DNA from: Bradyrhizobium sp. 190
GTDB lineage: Bacteria > Pseudomonadota > Alphaproteobacteria > Rhizobiales > Xanthobacteraceae
DNA length: 64,000 bases
Assembly (NCBI RefSeq): GCF_023073415.1
Contig: NZ_JADPJL010000060.1
Location: 1 to 64,000 of the forward strand
Direction of reading: 5' to 3'
Shown: piece after piece, positions 47,751 to 57,055 of the stretch
Numbering within the stretch: position 1 is the first letter of the stretch
How the letters are laid out: the number at the start of each line of letters is the position of its first letter
The notes under the pieces: model-generated
What the model was told of the DNA's origin: nothing
Database searches by the model: none
What the model saw: only the letters and a program-made list of their open reading frames with translations
Made by a program: the position numbers and the translations under genes

Positions 47751-48440
47751 ATGCGAACGCTACTCGTTGATCATGAGACGGACCCAGCGCGCGTTGTACA
47801 AGATGCGCTCTCCGATTGCGGTTTTGCCGTTGACGTAGCGTGCACCCTGGACGAGGCGGCCGCCGCTTTTTGTTGCGCCAGCTATGACATTCTCTTGCTC
47901 GAGTTGGTTCTACCGGATGGAGACGGCTTGGATTGGCTGAAGCAGTTGAGACGTGACGGACATTCGATGCCTGCCGTGATGATGAGTAACTTCAACGAGC
48001 TCGGTAGGCGGATAGCACTATTTAATGGCGGTGCGGACGACTTCCTGCCCAAGCCCGTATCTACTGATGAACTCATCGCACGGATGCGCGCTACTCTGCG
48101 CCGATCAACGCAAATGACGGCCCCCATCGTTACCTTTGGCAATCTACGATTCGATTCAATCGGTCGGCAAGCATCGGTCAATGGTCGACCGCTGAAGATT
48201 GCCCGCCGCGAGGTGTGCATTCTCGAACATCTGCTCAGCCGCGCCGGCCGCACCGTGGCTCGCGCGTCATTGGAGGATAGCCTCTATGCATTTGACGACG
48301 AGGTCTCCACCAATGCGCTTGAGGTCGGAATCTATCGTTTGCGCGGTCATTTGAGTCAGTCCGGTGCGACGCTACGGATCAAAACCGCGCGCGGGATCGG
48401 CTACGTCCTTGAATTGAAATGCGCGGCATCGACCGCGTAG
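47751..48440 (+). CDS. ttsI: TtsI, T3SS transcriptional activator
   Basis: TtsI binds tts boxes and turns on all T3SS operons. The ATG at 47751 follows AGGAGGT and gives 229 residues. The receiver domain begins MRTLLVDHETDPA; its phosphorylation-site segment reads LLLELVLPDGDG, so Glu replaces the usual Asp. The C-terminal OmpR-type winged helix has NGRPLKIARREVCILEHLLSRAGR and ends RIKTARGIGYVLELK. A Glu here is reported for TtsI and fits activity without a kinase. Confidence 0.94.
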   Translation: MRTLLVDHETDPARVVQDALSDCGFAVDVACTLDEAAAAFCCASYDILLLELVLPDGDGLDWLKQLRRDGHSMPAVMMSNFNELGRRIALFNGGADDFLPKPVSTDELIARMRATLRRSTQMTAPIVTFGNLRFDSIGRQASVNGRPLKIARREVCILEHLLSRAGRTVARASLEDSLYAFDDEVSTNALEVGIYRLRGHLSQSGATLRIKTARGIGYVLELKCAASTA

Positions 48441-48450
48441 TCAATCGAAC

Positions 48451-49935
48451 TTGAAAGAAAAGACCATCTTGAGCATCATTCTTGACAAGCATGCCGGCGT
48501 CACTCGAGGATCGATCGCCGCCAACGGCCTTTCGTCCACCTTTCTTCCTTGTCTTTCGCAGCTTTTGTGCGTGGTCGTCCTGCTATTCCCGGCTGCTGCC
48601 GTAGCTCAGATCAAGCGGGATGATGTAGGCGGGCCGCAGCGTACGGCTCCTGACGGCATTAGCGGAACGCTGACCCTTTCCTCTTCGTTCGGTAAGACGA
48701 TTCATCTGCCAGCGCCAGCTGCGAGCATCTTTGTCGCCGATCCTACGGTCGCGGACTATCAGGCACCTTCGAACAAGACCATCTTCGTTTTCGGCAAAAA
48801 ATCCGGGCGGACCAGCTTGTTCGCACTGAACGAGGGCGGGGAGGCTCTCGCTGAACTGCGTGTTGTCGTCACACAGCCGATCGAGGATCTGCGCGCCACG
48901 CTGAAAGCCCAGGTCGGCGACTATCCCATCCAGGTAAGCTACACCCCGCGCGGGGCCATCCTTAGCGGTACGGCGCCCAATGCGGAGATCGTCGACATAG
49001 CGATGAAAGTGACCGAGCAGTTTCTTGGGTCTGGTGCGCTCGTCGTCAACAAGATTCAGGTGGCTGGGTCATTGCAGGTGAATCTGAGCGTGCGGGTGGC
49101 GGAGGTCTCCCGGAGCGCCATGAAGGAGCTCGGCGTCAACCTCTCCGCTTCCGGTCAAGCTGGCCCTTTCACTCTCGGCTTGGTCAGTGGCAGTGGTGGT
49201 GGATACGGCGCGGCGCAGGGCGGCGGTACGGCGAAGATGGGAGTCAACACTGGCCATGTGAACGTCAGCGCTATGCTCGATGCACTGGCTCACGAGCGCC
49301 TCGCTTCCGTACTTGCTGAACCGAACCTCACCGCAATGTCAGGCGAATCCGCCAGCTTCCTCGCCGGCGGCGAATTTCCCATTCCGGTGTTGCAGGACAA
49401 TCGGCAGGTCTCTGTCGAGTTCCGTCACTTCGGCATCAGCCTGGAGTTCGTGCCGACCGTTCTCAGTAACAATCAGATCAATATCCGCGTGAAGCCTGAA
49501 GTCAGCGAACTATCGTCACAAGGTGCTGTCAACATCAACGGCATCTCCGTGCCGGCTCTCTCCACCCGGCGTGCGAACACGGTCGTCGAGCTCGCCAGCG
49601 GCCAGAGCTTTGCAATTGGTGGGCTTATCCGGCGCAACTTCAGCACAGAGATCACGACTTTCCCCTGGCTCGGCGACGTTCCGATTCTTGGTGCGCTATT
49701 TCGCTCATCGTCATTTCAACAGGAGGAGACGGAACTCGTGATCATCGTCACGCCTTACGTCGTGCGGCCAAGATCGAACTCGAAGCAATTGAGTGCGCCC
49801 ACCGACCGCATCGCTCCGCCCTCAGACCTCGCGCGCAGTCTGACGAACACATTGGCAACGCGCTCGCCTGTTCGCAGTGCTCCCCCGATAAGCGTACCAG
49901 GCGCGACAAGGGGCACCGGCCACATCATCGAATGA
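48451..49935 (+). CDS. rhcC2: RhcC2, secretin domain of the T3SS outer-membrane ring (CpaC-like)
   Basis: The product has about 494 residues from a TTG at 48451 (a second TTG at 48469 is possible; no ATG is in frame nearby). It has a signal peptide (LCVVVLLFPAAAVAQ), a CpaC-type N-terminal domain (SFGKTIHLPAPAASIFVADPTVADYQ), and the secretin core with VLAEPNLTAMSGESASFLAGGEFPIPV, ending LGALFRSSSFQQEETELVIIVTPYVV. In rhizobia the secretin is split between RhcC1 and RhcC2. It lies 10 bases after ttsI. Confidence 0.92.
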   Translation: MKEKTILSIILDKHAGVTRGSIAANGLSSTFLPCLSQLLCVVVLLFPAAAVAQIKRDDVGGPQRTAPDGISGTLTLSSSFGKTIHLPAPAASIFVADPTVADYQAPSNKTIFVFGKKSGRTSLFALNEGGEALAELRVVVTQPIEDLRATLKAQVGDYPIQVSYTPRGAILSGTAPNAEIVDIAMKVTEQFLGSGALVVNKIQVAGSLQVNLSVRVAEVSRSAMKELGVNLSASGQAGPFTLGLVSGSGGGYGAAQGGGTAKMGVNTGHVNVSAMLDALAHERLASVLAEPNLTAMSGESASFLAGGEFPIPVLQDNRQVSVEFRHFGISLEFVPTVLSNNQINIRVKPEVSELSSQGAVNINGISVPALSTRRANTVVELASGQSFAIGGLIRRNFSTEITTFPWLGDVPILGALFRSSSFQQEETELVIIVTPYVVRPRSNSKQLSAPTDRIAPPSDLARSLTNTLATRSPVRSAPPISVPGATRGTGHIIE

Positions 49936-49945
49936 GGATCGACCA

Positions 49946-50608
49946 ATGAGATTACGATTCGTGCGCCCCCTCATCGGTCTGACGGCCAGTCTAGGTGGCT
50001 GCGCTAGCACCGCGCCGACTTACCTCGAGCCGACCGCGCAAGCGATCCTGGTTGAACAGGAGAAGAACGTCTTACTGTTACAGACCCTTGGAGGGCCCGA
50101 ACGGCAGCGTCTGCGTTATTTCATAGCGAGTACCAGTCGCGGTCGGTATGACGCGCTCCATCTTGATATCGTCGGCTCACGTCGGCTCGGGGCGCAGATA
50201 GCAGCTGAGGCCCGCGCAGTGGGCGTCGACGCTCTCAACATCCGCCTGTACGGTCCATTCATCGATAGGCGTGATGGCTCTGCCGCCCGAATCGAGGCGA
50301 TTACGTACGAGGCGCGCCCTCCCGTTTGTCCGTCGATTGCGATCGTCGGCCCTTCAGTGAACGACAATTCTTTCGATCCGACGCTTGGCTGCTCGATCCG
50401 CAACAACTTGGCCGGCATGGTCAACGATCCGCGCGACTTGATTGACAATCAGGCCGTTGTGCCGAGTGATGGCAATCGTGCGGCCATTCCCGTTGCCACA
50501 TACAAAGCCTTCGCGACCGGCAATAACAGCAACTTGGGTATAGCTAACAACAAGCTGCCATCAGATCCCACGTCTGCCGGCACCCAGACCGTGCAGCCGT
50601 CTCGATAG
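49946..50608 (+). CDS. y4xK: Y4xK-like lipoprotein of the CpaD family
   Basis: This 220-residue lipoprotein has a signal ending LTASLGGC-AS. The C-terminal half carries the CpaD signature LGCSIRNNLAGMVNDPRDL. In Tad pili CpaD is an outer-membrane partner of the CpaC secretin, so here it probably helps RhcC2 assemble. Its start lies just after the rhcC2 stop. It ends convergent with rhcU, 43 bases apart. Confidence 0.82.
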   Translation: MRLRFVRPLIGLTASLGGCASTAPTYLEPTAQAILVEQEKNVLLLQTLGGPERQRLRYFIASTSRGRYDALHLDIVGSRRLGAQIAAEARAVGVDALNIRLYGPFIDRRDGSAARIEAITYEARPPVCPSIAIVGPSVNDNSFDPTLGCSIRNNLAGMVNDPRDLIDNQAVVPSDGNRAAIPVATYKAFATGNNSNLGIANNKLPSDPTSAGTQTVQPSR

Positions 50609-50651
50609 CGAGAACATCAGTCATTCGATGCGACCTCATTCACAACACGAA

Positions 50652-51689
50652 CTAGACTTGGCCGGTGGCAAAGAGTGCTTTTGCGACAGCCTCGAAATGC
50701 TGGACAGGAATGGAATTGCCAAGGCTAGTGTTGCGGATTAGCTCACGGACCAGGACGTGATCATCGACGATACTGAGACGAAGGCGCCTCGCTTCATCAA
50801 GGAGCCGTGAAGCCGCCTCCCCATCGCCGCGGCAAACCAGGACCGGGACGCCCGTTTCGCCACGGATGTAGCGTACCCCGACCAGCAGCTCGCGCCCAGT
50901 CAAGATCAATGTCGCGCGACGCACGCCGAGTGGAGACTCGCTCGCCTGCTCCCGCCGAAGGCGTCGGTGTTCGCGTTTCACCTCCGGACTGCCTTGCTGC
51001 TCCTTGTCCTCGCGCTTCATATCGCTCTTAGTCATGCGCATGCCGCGCAAAAACAACCAGCGCTGGACGAGGAGATCGACCAATCCGCCGATCAGAAATG
51101 CACCACTTGCAATCCCGATCAACAGTTTCACTTGAATGAACACGAACTCGAAGCAGCCCGTGCCGCAAACCGGCAGATAGACCAGTGTCTTCCACGCGCC
51201 GACAACGACGAGGAGAAAGATCGCGCCGAGGCAGAAGACCTTGAACAAGGTCTTGCCAAGCTCGATGAGGGAACGCAAAGAGGCGATGCGCTTCAGTCCG
51301 TTGATGGGATCAATGTTCTCGAATTTCGGCGTCATCGGCTCCGAGGAGAACACTAATCCACCATTGGCCAGGACCGTCGTCAGAATTGCGCAGGTGACCA
51401 TACTCCCAAGAAGCGGGCCAACAATTCTCAGTGCAACTTCGGGCAAGACGCCGAGCGCAAGGTCGACCGCAAGATTGAACGGCTTATCAAGCAGCTTGTC
51501 AGTCAGCATGAGCGCTTCACGACATTTGTCGTAGATGGAACTCGCTTCTAACCAGAGATAGCCGAGACCGGCGCAAGCGCTGAGGGCTCTGACTAGATCC
51601 GTGCTATGCGGAACCACGCCTTTCTTGCGCAAATCGCTTAGCTTCTTTTCAGTGGGGGCGAGCGTTTTCTCTTCGCTCGTGTCGCTCAC
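50652..51689 (-). CDS. rhcU: RhcU (SctU), export-apparatus switch protein without NPTH
   Basis: SctU sits in the inner membrane and switches substrates by cleaving itself at an NPTH motif. The 345 residues have EEKTLAPTEKKLSDLRKKGVVPHS at the start, four hydrophobic segments, and the cytoplasmic linker MTKSDMKREDKEQQGSPEVK. Where VVxANPTH is expected, the sequence reads ATLILTGRELLVGVRYIRGE, so there is no NPTH. The rest of the domain follows (SIVDDHVLVRELI, then GNSIPVQHFEAVAKAL). It is coupled to rhcT by ATGA. Confidence 0.9.
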   Translation of the reverse strand: MSDTSEEKTLAPTEKKLSDLRKKGVVPHSTDLVRALSACAGLGYLWLEASSIYDKCREALMLTDKLLDKPFNLAVDLALGVLPEVALRIVGPLLGSMVTCAILTTVLANGGLVFSSEPMTPKFENIDPINGLKRIASLRSLIELGKTLFKVFCLGAIFLLVVVGAWKTLVYLPVCGTGCFEFVFIQVKLLIGIASGAFLIGGLVDLLVQRWLFLRGMRMTKSDMKREDKEQQGSPEVKREHRRLRREQASESPLGVRRATLILTGRELLVGVRYIRGETGVPVLVCRGDGEAASRLLDEARRLRLSIVDDHVLVRELIRNTSLGNSIPVQHFEAVAKALFATGQV

Positions 51690-52507
51690 TTCAGTTTCCT
51701 TTCAAGCCTCTCCAGCTCTCGGCTCGACTGCATGATTTCCGATTGCATGTATTCGATGAGATAGATCGTATAAGTGACCATGACGATCGCAAAGCCTATA
51801 TTCTTGATCGTCAAAGATAGGTCCCGCGGGTTGAATTGCGGCGCAAAGCGCCCGAGCAGGAGCGCGGATATGTCGGCCAGCAAGAGGAACGCTACCACAG
51901 GTCCAGAGACCAGGACGGCGGTACGTATGATGCTGTCGAGCACGCCCCACAACTCCAGTGTCCCTTGCATGCTCAGCGTGGGTCCAAGCTGATAAGCCGG
52001 CCAAACCAGATAGCTGCCGTAAAGCCCGCTGATCATGGTTTGCAGCCCCCCCGTGACGACGAAGATCGTGATCGCGGTGGTACCGATAAGCAGTCCCGTC
52101 GCCGAAGCCTGACTGCGTGTCGCGGGATCGGCGGGAGTGACTACGCTGCTGATGCCCCGTTGCGCGTCGATGAACTCGCCGACGGCCTGAAGACTCCAGA
52201 GGGGAATACTGAGCAGGGCGCCGATCAGCAGGCCGACACACGTCTCCTTAAGACCGAGTAGCGGGATCTTGAGCAGACGGGTGTCCGGATCTAGCTCCTT
52301 CAGGCCATCGGCGATGTGCGCCAAGTATGGTAGTTCGAGTGCAACGGCCAGGCAACCGCGGATCAGGCCGCCGATCTGCGGACGCGTAAATACCGGAAGC
52401 ACCAGCATAATGCCCACGGGGCGGGCCGCACCAAGGCCGGCAGCAACGACGAGTTCGATGGTTGCCTGGATCAGACTTTGCGTGTTGGTGGTTGACAGAT
52501 CATACAT
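51686..52507 (-). CDS. rhcT: RhcT (SctT), export-apparatus membrane protein
   Basis: This 273-residue multispanning protein has the SctT order of helices: GLGAARPVGIMLVLPVFTR, IPLLGLKETCVGLLIGALLSIPLW, ATGLLIGTTAITIFVVTGG, and ALLLGRFAPQFNPRDLSLTIKNIGFAIVM. It starts 12 bases after rhcS. Confidence 0.94.
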   Translation of the reverse strand: MYDLSTTNTQSLIQATIELVVAAGLGAARPVGIMLVLPVFTRPQIGGLIRGCLAVALELPYLAHIADGLKELDPDTRLLKIPLLGLKETCVGLLIGALLSIPLWSLQAVGEFIDAQRGISSVVTPADPATRSQASATGLLIGTTAITIFVVTGGLQTMISGLYGSYLVWPAYQLGPTLSMQGTLELWGVLDSIIRTAVLVSGPVVAFLLLADISALLLGRFAPQFNPRDLSLTIKNIGFAIVMVTYTIYLIEYMQSEIMQSSRELERLERKLK

Positions 52508-52519
52508 GACGGGCGGCTG

Positions 52520-52801
52520 CTAGTAGCCCGTCGTGAGCGCGGGAAAATCAGTGAAGATCTGCTTGGCTTGTTCGATGAGCGGGGCGCTCAGCACCGGAGC
52601 AAACAAACCTATAATCCCAACAATGACCAAAAGCTTCACAGTCAGTGGCAATGTCTGATCCTGGATCTGCGTTGCCGCCTGGATGATGCCGATGACGGTT
52701 TCGGCGACCGCCGCTGCAATGAGCGGCGGCAGAACCCAGGTCATGAAAAGCACCAGTGATCGGCTCATATAAGGGAGAATAGTGGCCTCATCCATGCTCA
52801 C
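52520..52801 (-). CDS. rhcS: RhcS (SctS), export-apparatus membrane protein
   Basis: The 93 residues form two hydrophobic helices (SLVLFMTWVLPPLIAAAVAETVIGIIQAATQIQDQTLP and LLVIVGIIGLFAPVLSAPLI), the layout of SctS/FliQ. The ATG overlaps the rhcR stop by 4 bases. Confidence 0.94.
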   Translation of the reverse strand: MSMDEATILPYMSRSLVLFMTWVLPPLIAAAVAETVIGIIQAATQIQDQTLPLTVKLLVIVGIIGLFAPVLSAPLIEQAKQIFTDFPALTTGY

Positions 52802-53463
52802 CCTCCAGGTGTTGTATAGCTCAGCACTAGCCCGTGCATAAGCCGCGACCAGCCGTCAATCGCCACGAATAGGAACAGCTTGAAAGGAACTGAGATCACT
52901 GTCGGAGACACCATTGACATGCCCATGGCCATCAGAATGGTCGTTACGATCAGATCGATAGTGATAAACGGAAGGTATAGCAAAAACCCGATTTCGAAGG
53001 CACGCTTGAGTTCTGAGATTAGAAAAGATGGGACTAGAATGACAAAATCATCGGCTGTGGCTCTGCCGCGCATCTCTTCCGGCCAGACACGTTCGGTCGA
53101 GGACAGGAAGAAGCCTCGCTGTTCTTCATTGGTGAAGTTCTTGAGATAGGCTCGCAGCGGCTCCTGCCCCTCTTTCGCAGCGGCTACCCAATCCTCGAGC
53201 GTTTGATAGCGGAGCTGCAGATCGGCGACTCGATTGTAGCTCTGCTCAAAGACGGGGGCGCTCGTGAAAGCGGTGAGCATCAATGCCGCGCCGTATAGAA
53301 CGATGTTCGGTGGAATCGACTGGGTCCCAAGCGCATTGCGAACGAGGAAGAGAACGACAGATACCTTTACGAACGCCGTGGTCGTGACGACAGCGAAGAC
53401 CAACAAGCCGAGCGCGGCCGTGACCGCAAGAAGCGGCAGTATTGCTGGTTCAATGTTAGTCAT
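52798..53463 (-). CDS. rhcR: RhcR (SctR), export-apparatus membrane protein
   Basis: The 221-residue protein has four hydrophobic segments and the SctR/FliP blocks ALGTQSIPPNIVLYGAALMLT, ILVPSFLISELKRAFEIGFLLYLPF and LMAMGMSMVSPTVISVPFKLFLFV. It overlaps rhcQ by 8 bases and rhcS by 4. Confidence 0.95.
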   Translation of the reverse strand: MTNIEPAILPLLAVTAALGLLVFAVVTTTAFVKVSVVLFLVRNALGTQSIPPNIVLYGAALMLTAFTSAPVFEQSYNRVADLQLRYQTLEDWVAAAKEGQEPLRAYLKNFTNEEQRGFFLSSTERVWPEEMRGRATADDFVILVPSFLISELKRAFEIGFLLYLPFITIDLIVTTILMAMGMSMVSPTVISVPFKLFLFVAIDGWSRLMHGLVLSYTTPGG

Positions 53464-54571
53464 TGCCCGCTAACCCGCCACGCAGTCTAACGCCGAGCTC
53501 GTCCCCAATACGTACTATGTCGCCACTCCCGATACGTACGCCGTTTGCAAGGATATCGACCGGGCCATCGACCGGCCGGCCAAGTTCGAATACATATCCT
53601 TTGCTGATGCTTCTCAAGGCTCCGAGCGTGATGGGCCAGCGGCCGCATTCAAAGACAAGCGAAATCTCAATATCGTCGAGATCGGCTTCCGAAGGCGGCT
53701 GCTGTGAACCGGGTAGTGTCGTCATATGCGCATACTCCAGAGGGCGCGGCCGCAAGCGAAACGGTCCGTGCAGGATCAGGTGGTTGCCAGTGACATCTGC
53801 CGCGGTCCATAACCGGCCCGCAGTGAGGATGATCTGACCGCGGGCGAATGGCATTACATCCGGCAACAAAGCGTCGCCCTTACGCGTTTTGCGAAGAAGC
53901 GAGGCTGACGCCCGGAGGGAGCCGACCTCTCCTGCAACTGTAACGGGTAACTGTGCGGGGACCTCACACAACTGTCGCGGCAATTGGCCGAGCAGCTCGC
54001 CTAAGGCGCGGAACGCCGGCGGTATCGGTCCATCAAGAGGCGAGAAAAGAAATAGGCGACCTTTGCCCCTGACCGGACCGTAGATGATGTCGAATTCGAC
54101 ATAAGGCCCGTTCTTCTCGGCCTTTCCAACACGAAGGAGTCGCAGTTGCTGCTCTGTCTCAGTCTCCAGGCGCGCGAGCAACGGTTCAAGTGCAAGTTCG
54201 AGAACCAGCGAACGACTTGGCTCGGAAAGTAAAGCTAGGCCACTCTGTACTGTCGAGATCAAGGCCTCGGCAAGCGCATGCGGTATCGACAACACGAGCG
54301 TATCATCGCCGAGGCCCCAAACGCAATCGAGCATCGACAGAGCCGGAGGTTCCTCCTGCCACACAAGTTGTTCCAGTCGCACCGATAGCGGCTTGTCGCA
54401 AAGGTTACTCCGCAAAGAGGCGGAGGGCCGCATGTTTCTGTTGAGCCACGAGACGAGACTCTGCGTTAGACGCTGGGTTGGCTCGTACTTCGCGTATGCG
54501 TCCGCGCGAGTTGCAGGAGGCGGCTGTACAGGGCAGCGCATTTGCTTCCCAACTGGACTAGCTGTCATCAA
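53456..54571 (-). CDS. rhcQ: RhcQ (SctQ), cytoplasmic ring (C-ring) protein
   Basis: The 371 residues end with a SpoA/FliN-like domain: LVFECGRWPITLGALRSISKGYVFELGRPVDGPVDILANGVRIGSGDIVRIGDELGVRL. The N-terminal two-thirds is the less conserved SctQ part. It overlaps y4yJ by 4 bases. SctQ is the sorting platform that receives substrates. Confidence 0.93.
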   Translation of the reverse strand: MMTASPVGKQMRCPVQPPPATRADAYAKYEPTQRLTQSLVSWLNRNMRPSASLRSNLCDKPLSVRLEQLVWQEEPPALSMLDCVWGLGDDTLVLSIPHALAEALISTVQSGLALLSEPSRSLVLELALEPLLARLETETEQQLRLLRVGKAEKNGPYVEFDIIYGPVRGKGRLFLFSPLDGPIPPAFRALGELLGQLPRQLCEVPAQLPVTVAGEVGSLRASASLLRKTRKGDALLPDVMPFARGQIILTAGRLWTAADVTGNHLILHGPFRLRPRPLEYAHMTTLPGSQQPPSEADLDDIEISLVFECGRWPITLGALRSISKGYVFELGRPVDGPVDILANGVRIGSGDIVRIGDELGVRLRGGLAGND

Positions 54572-55080
54572 ATTGAACCGCCCGCGACCGGCGTGGGCAA
54601 ACCCCTCCCATGGCGAAGCAAGACTTCATCATCGGCCTCTAGCTCGGCTGTTACTTCCGAATGGGTATCGGCCGTACGCCGGACGTCGGTCTCGATTTGT
54701 CGCCATTTATGAGTCGCTGCGGAACGCTTCGCCCAGTGCGCACGCCTCTCGGATGCGGCTGTCTCGGCCTGCTTTTGAGCGATACGCGCCTCCTCAAGTG
54801 TGCGGCGTTTCGAGGTGATCTCGATCGCGAGCCTCTCAAGGGTGAGCTGGCAATGATCGAGTTCGACGACGGACAAGGTACCGGCCGACATCAACTGTTG
54901 GTAAACCTCCGCCTGGGCCTCTGTATGATGCTTTTCAGCAATTGCAAGTTCCTGCCATGCGTGCTCCGCGGCCGAGGTCGCGATATGACGCTTGGCTTCC
55001 ATATTGGACAACTCACTACGAGCACTACGCTCGCGCATATCCTTTACTTGCCGCAAGCTCGAAACGTGTATGCAACTCAT
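54568..55080 (-). CDS. y4yJ: Y4yJ (SctO-like stalk protein)
   Basis: I choose the ATG at 55080 because it forms ATGA with the rhcN stop, giving 170 residues. The protein is a long coiled coil (AWQELAIAEKHHTEAQAEVYQQL, LERLAIEITSKRRTLEEARIAQKQAETAA), as expected of the SctO/YscO/FliJ stalk that sits in the ATPase ring. Confidence 0.85.
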   Translation of the reverse strand: MSCIHVSSLRQVKDMRERSARSELSNMEAKRHIATSAAEHAWQELAIAEKHHTEAQAEVYQQLMSAGTLSVVELDHCQLTLERLAIEITSKRRTLEEARIAQKQAETAASERRAHWAKRSAATHKWRQIETDVRRTADTHSEVTAELEADDEVLLRHGRGLPTPVAGGSI

Positions 55081-56435
55081 GCGGTCAGACGGCACATCCA
55101 TGTGACGGTTTCCTCAAAAGTGGACGCATCGTTTTCACCTTGGCGTAAAAACTCGCGCAGATCATCGATCGAAGCGACAGCTCGGTCCGTCAGCGGATCG
55201 CTGCCTTGCTTGTATTCACCAACCTTGATCAAAAATTCGGCCTCTGCATGACGGGAGATAAGATCACGGAAGAGGGATGCTGCCTTGCGATGCGGTGCAG
55301 ATACGACGGCATCCATGACGCGGCTGCGGCTCGACAGTACATCGATGGCGGGGAAATGCGCCCGCGCCGCGAGAGAGCGTGAAAGAACGATATGACCATC
55401 GAGAATGCCACGCGTTTCCTCAGCGATTGGATCGCCCGTGCCGTCACCTTCCACAAGCACGGTATAGAAGGCCGTGATTGAGCCACGCTCACTCATACCA
55501 GCGCGCTCCAGCAAACCTGGCAACATTGCAAAGACAGAGGGAGGAAAGCCCCGGCGGGTCGGTGGCTCACCGGCAGCAAGCCCGATCTCGCGCATAGCGC
55601 GGCTAAATCGCGTCAATGAATCCATCATCAGAACGACGCGCAGGCCTTGTTCGCGAAAATATTCGGCGAGCGCGGTTGCCGTATAAGCACATTGCGCCCG
55701 CTCCGTCGCTGAGCGATCGGAGGTCTCAACGACGACGACCGTGCGGCGGAGGGCAGTCTCCCCAAGATGCCGCTCGATGAATTCACGCACTTCGCGTCCA
55801 CGCTCGCCTATCAGCGCAACCACGGTCACGTCAGCGACCGCGCCTTTTACGATCTGCGACAGTAACGTCGACTTGCCGCCACCAGGCTCTCCATAAATGC
55901 CGATGCGCTGGCCCTCGCCGCATGTCAGAAGACCATCCAAGGCGCGAACACCGAGTGGCAGAGGGCGAGCGATGATGCACCTCGTCATTGGATTTGGCGC
56001 TTTGCCGCGCAGCGGGCGCGTCTCCATGGCTTTGACTGGGCCCTTGCCATCGAGTGGACGGCCGAAGCTGTCGATCACCCGGCCAAGCAAATTGGGGCCG
56101 ACCGGCACTTCGTGCATTCGGCCAGTGGCAACGACTTCTGCACGGCCGGACATGCCTTGCAGGTCACCGATCGGCGTTAGCAACACGCCGTCCTGCAACA
56201 GACCGATCACCTCGGCCTCAAGCGACCATCCGGTGCGCGGATCCTTGAGCACACAAACTTCTCCAATACGAGCATCCGGCAAAACTGCATGGATTAACGT
56301 GCCGAGCGCCCGCGTGATCCGCCCGCGTACGGCACGCGTGTCCACATGGCTTGCCGTAGTTCGCAGACGCGCCAGCGCCGCGTGCAGAGTCCCGTCTCCA
56401 TCAGGACAGCTATGGTCTGGTCTCGGCGCCGTCAC
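55077..56435 (-). CDS. rhcN: RhcN (SctN), T3SS ATPase
   Basis: RhcN powers unfolding of substrates. The 452-residue protein starts with GTG (TAGTG overlap with nolV). It has the Walker A loop GIYGEPGGGKSTLLSQIVKG, VVALIGERGREVREFIERHLG, Walker B LRVVLMMDSLTRFSRAMREIGLAAGEPPTRRGFPPSVFAMLP, and VLVEGDGTGDPI. It is intact. Confidence 0.96.
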   Translation of the reverse strand: MTAPRPDHSCPDGDGTLHAALARLRTTASHVDTRAVRGRITRALGTLIHAVLPDARIGEVCVLKDPRTGWSLEAEVIGLLQDGVLLTPIGDLQGMSGRAEVVATGRMHEVPVGPNLLGRVIDSFGRPLDGKGPVKAMETRPLRGKAPNPMTRCIIARPLPLGVRALDGLLTCGEGQRIGIYGEPGGGKSTLLSQIVKGAVADVTVVALIGERGREVREFIERHLGETALRRTVVVVETSDRSATERAQCAYTATALAEYFREQGLRVVLMMDSLTRFSRAMREIGLAAGEPPTRRGFPPSVFAMLPGLLERAGMSERGSITAFYTVLVEGDGTGDPIAEETRGILDGHIVLSRSLAARAHFPAIDVLSSRSRVMDAVVSAPHRKAASLFRDLISRHAEAEFLIKVGEYKQGSDPLTDRAVASIDDLREFLRQGENDASTFEETVTWMCRLTA

Positions 56436-57055
56436 TATTCGTCTGCCTCATGATCTAAACCAAAGCCCAAACGCAGTGCGCGGAGCTGCGCGTCAAGTCC
56501 GAGATGGATATTGCCAAATTCGCTCCACAGCACGCATTCGTTCGCTGACAGCGCCGGGTCCGGAATAATTCGGACCGCCGGCCGGTCCTCCCGTCCGTCA
56601 CAGGCAGCAAATTCGCGCGTAAGCGCATCAGCATCCATGGGGGACGCATGAAGGGACAGTTTTGCCCCGCCATATCTGTGCGAAATCGTGTGACGAACCG
56701 TCCTCACCAACATCTCGCCGGGATCGAAATCGCCCAGTAGATTAGTTACGATGTCCATCACGAGCGCTGACAGTTCCTGCTCCAAAACGGCCTTTCGTCG
56801 TGCCACTTCCGAGGCAGCCTGCGCCACCAGCTGTGCCATTTCCTCGGCGCCGGCCCTCACCCCCTCGGCATGGCCGCGCGCACGCTCCTTCTGATAAGCT
56901 CTGCGTGTCCAGCCGCGAACGCGCTTCAGATTTCGCTCGGCCACGGCACGCGCCTCGAGGGCGCTCTGCCAAATCTCGAGATCCCTCGCCGCTATGAGTG
57001 GCCCAAGCGGGCGGATGTGCGGAGCGACGGGCGGCGCAGTTTCGTCGGCTGTCAT
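56435..57055 (-). CDS. nolV: NolV (SctL), ATPase-regulating stator protein
   Basis: This 206-residue SctL/FliH-like protein begins with a Pro-rich region, then a charged helix (QSALEARAVAERNLKRVRGWTRRAYQKERARGHAEG), and ends with the conserved C-terminal domain (CVLWSEFGNIHLGLDAQLRALRLG). It overlaps nolU by 4 bases. Confidence 0.9.
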   Translation of the reverse strand: MTADETAPPVAPHIRPLGPLIAARDLEIWQSALEARAVAERNLKRVRGWTRRAYQKERARGHAEGVRAGAEEMAQLVAQAASEVARRKAVLEQELSALVMDIVTNLLGDFDPGEMLVRTVRHTISHRYGGAKLSLHASPMDADALTREFAACDGREDRPAVRIIPDPALSANECVLWSEFGNIHLGLDAQLRALRLGFGLDHEADE

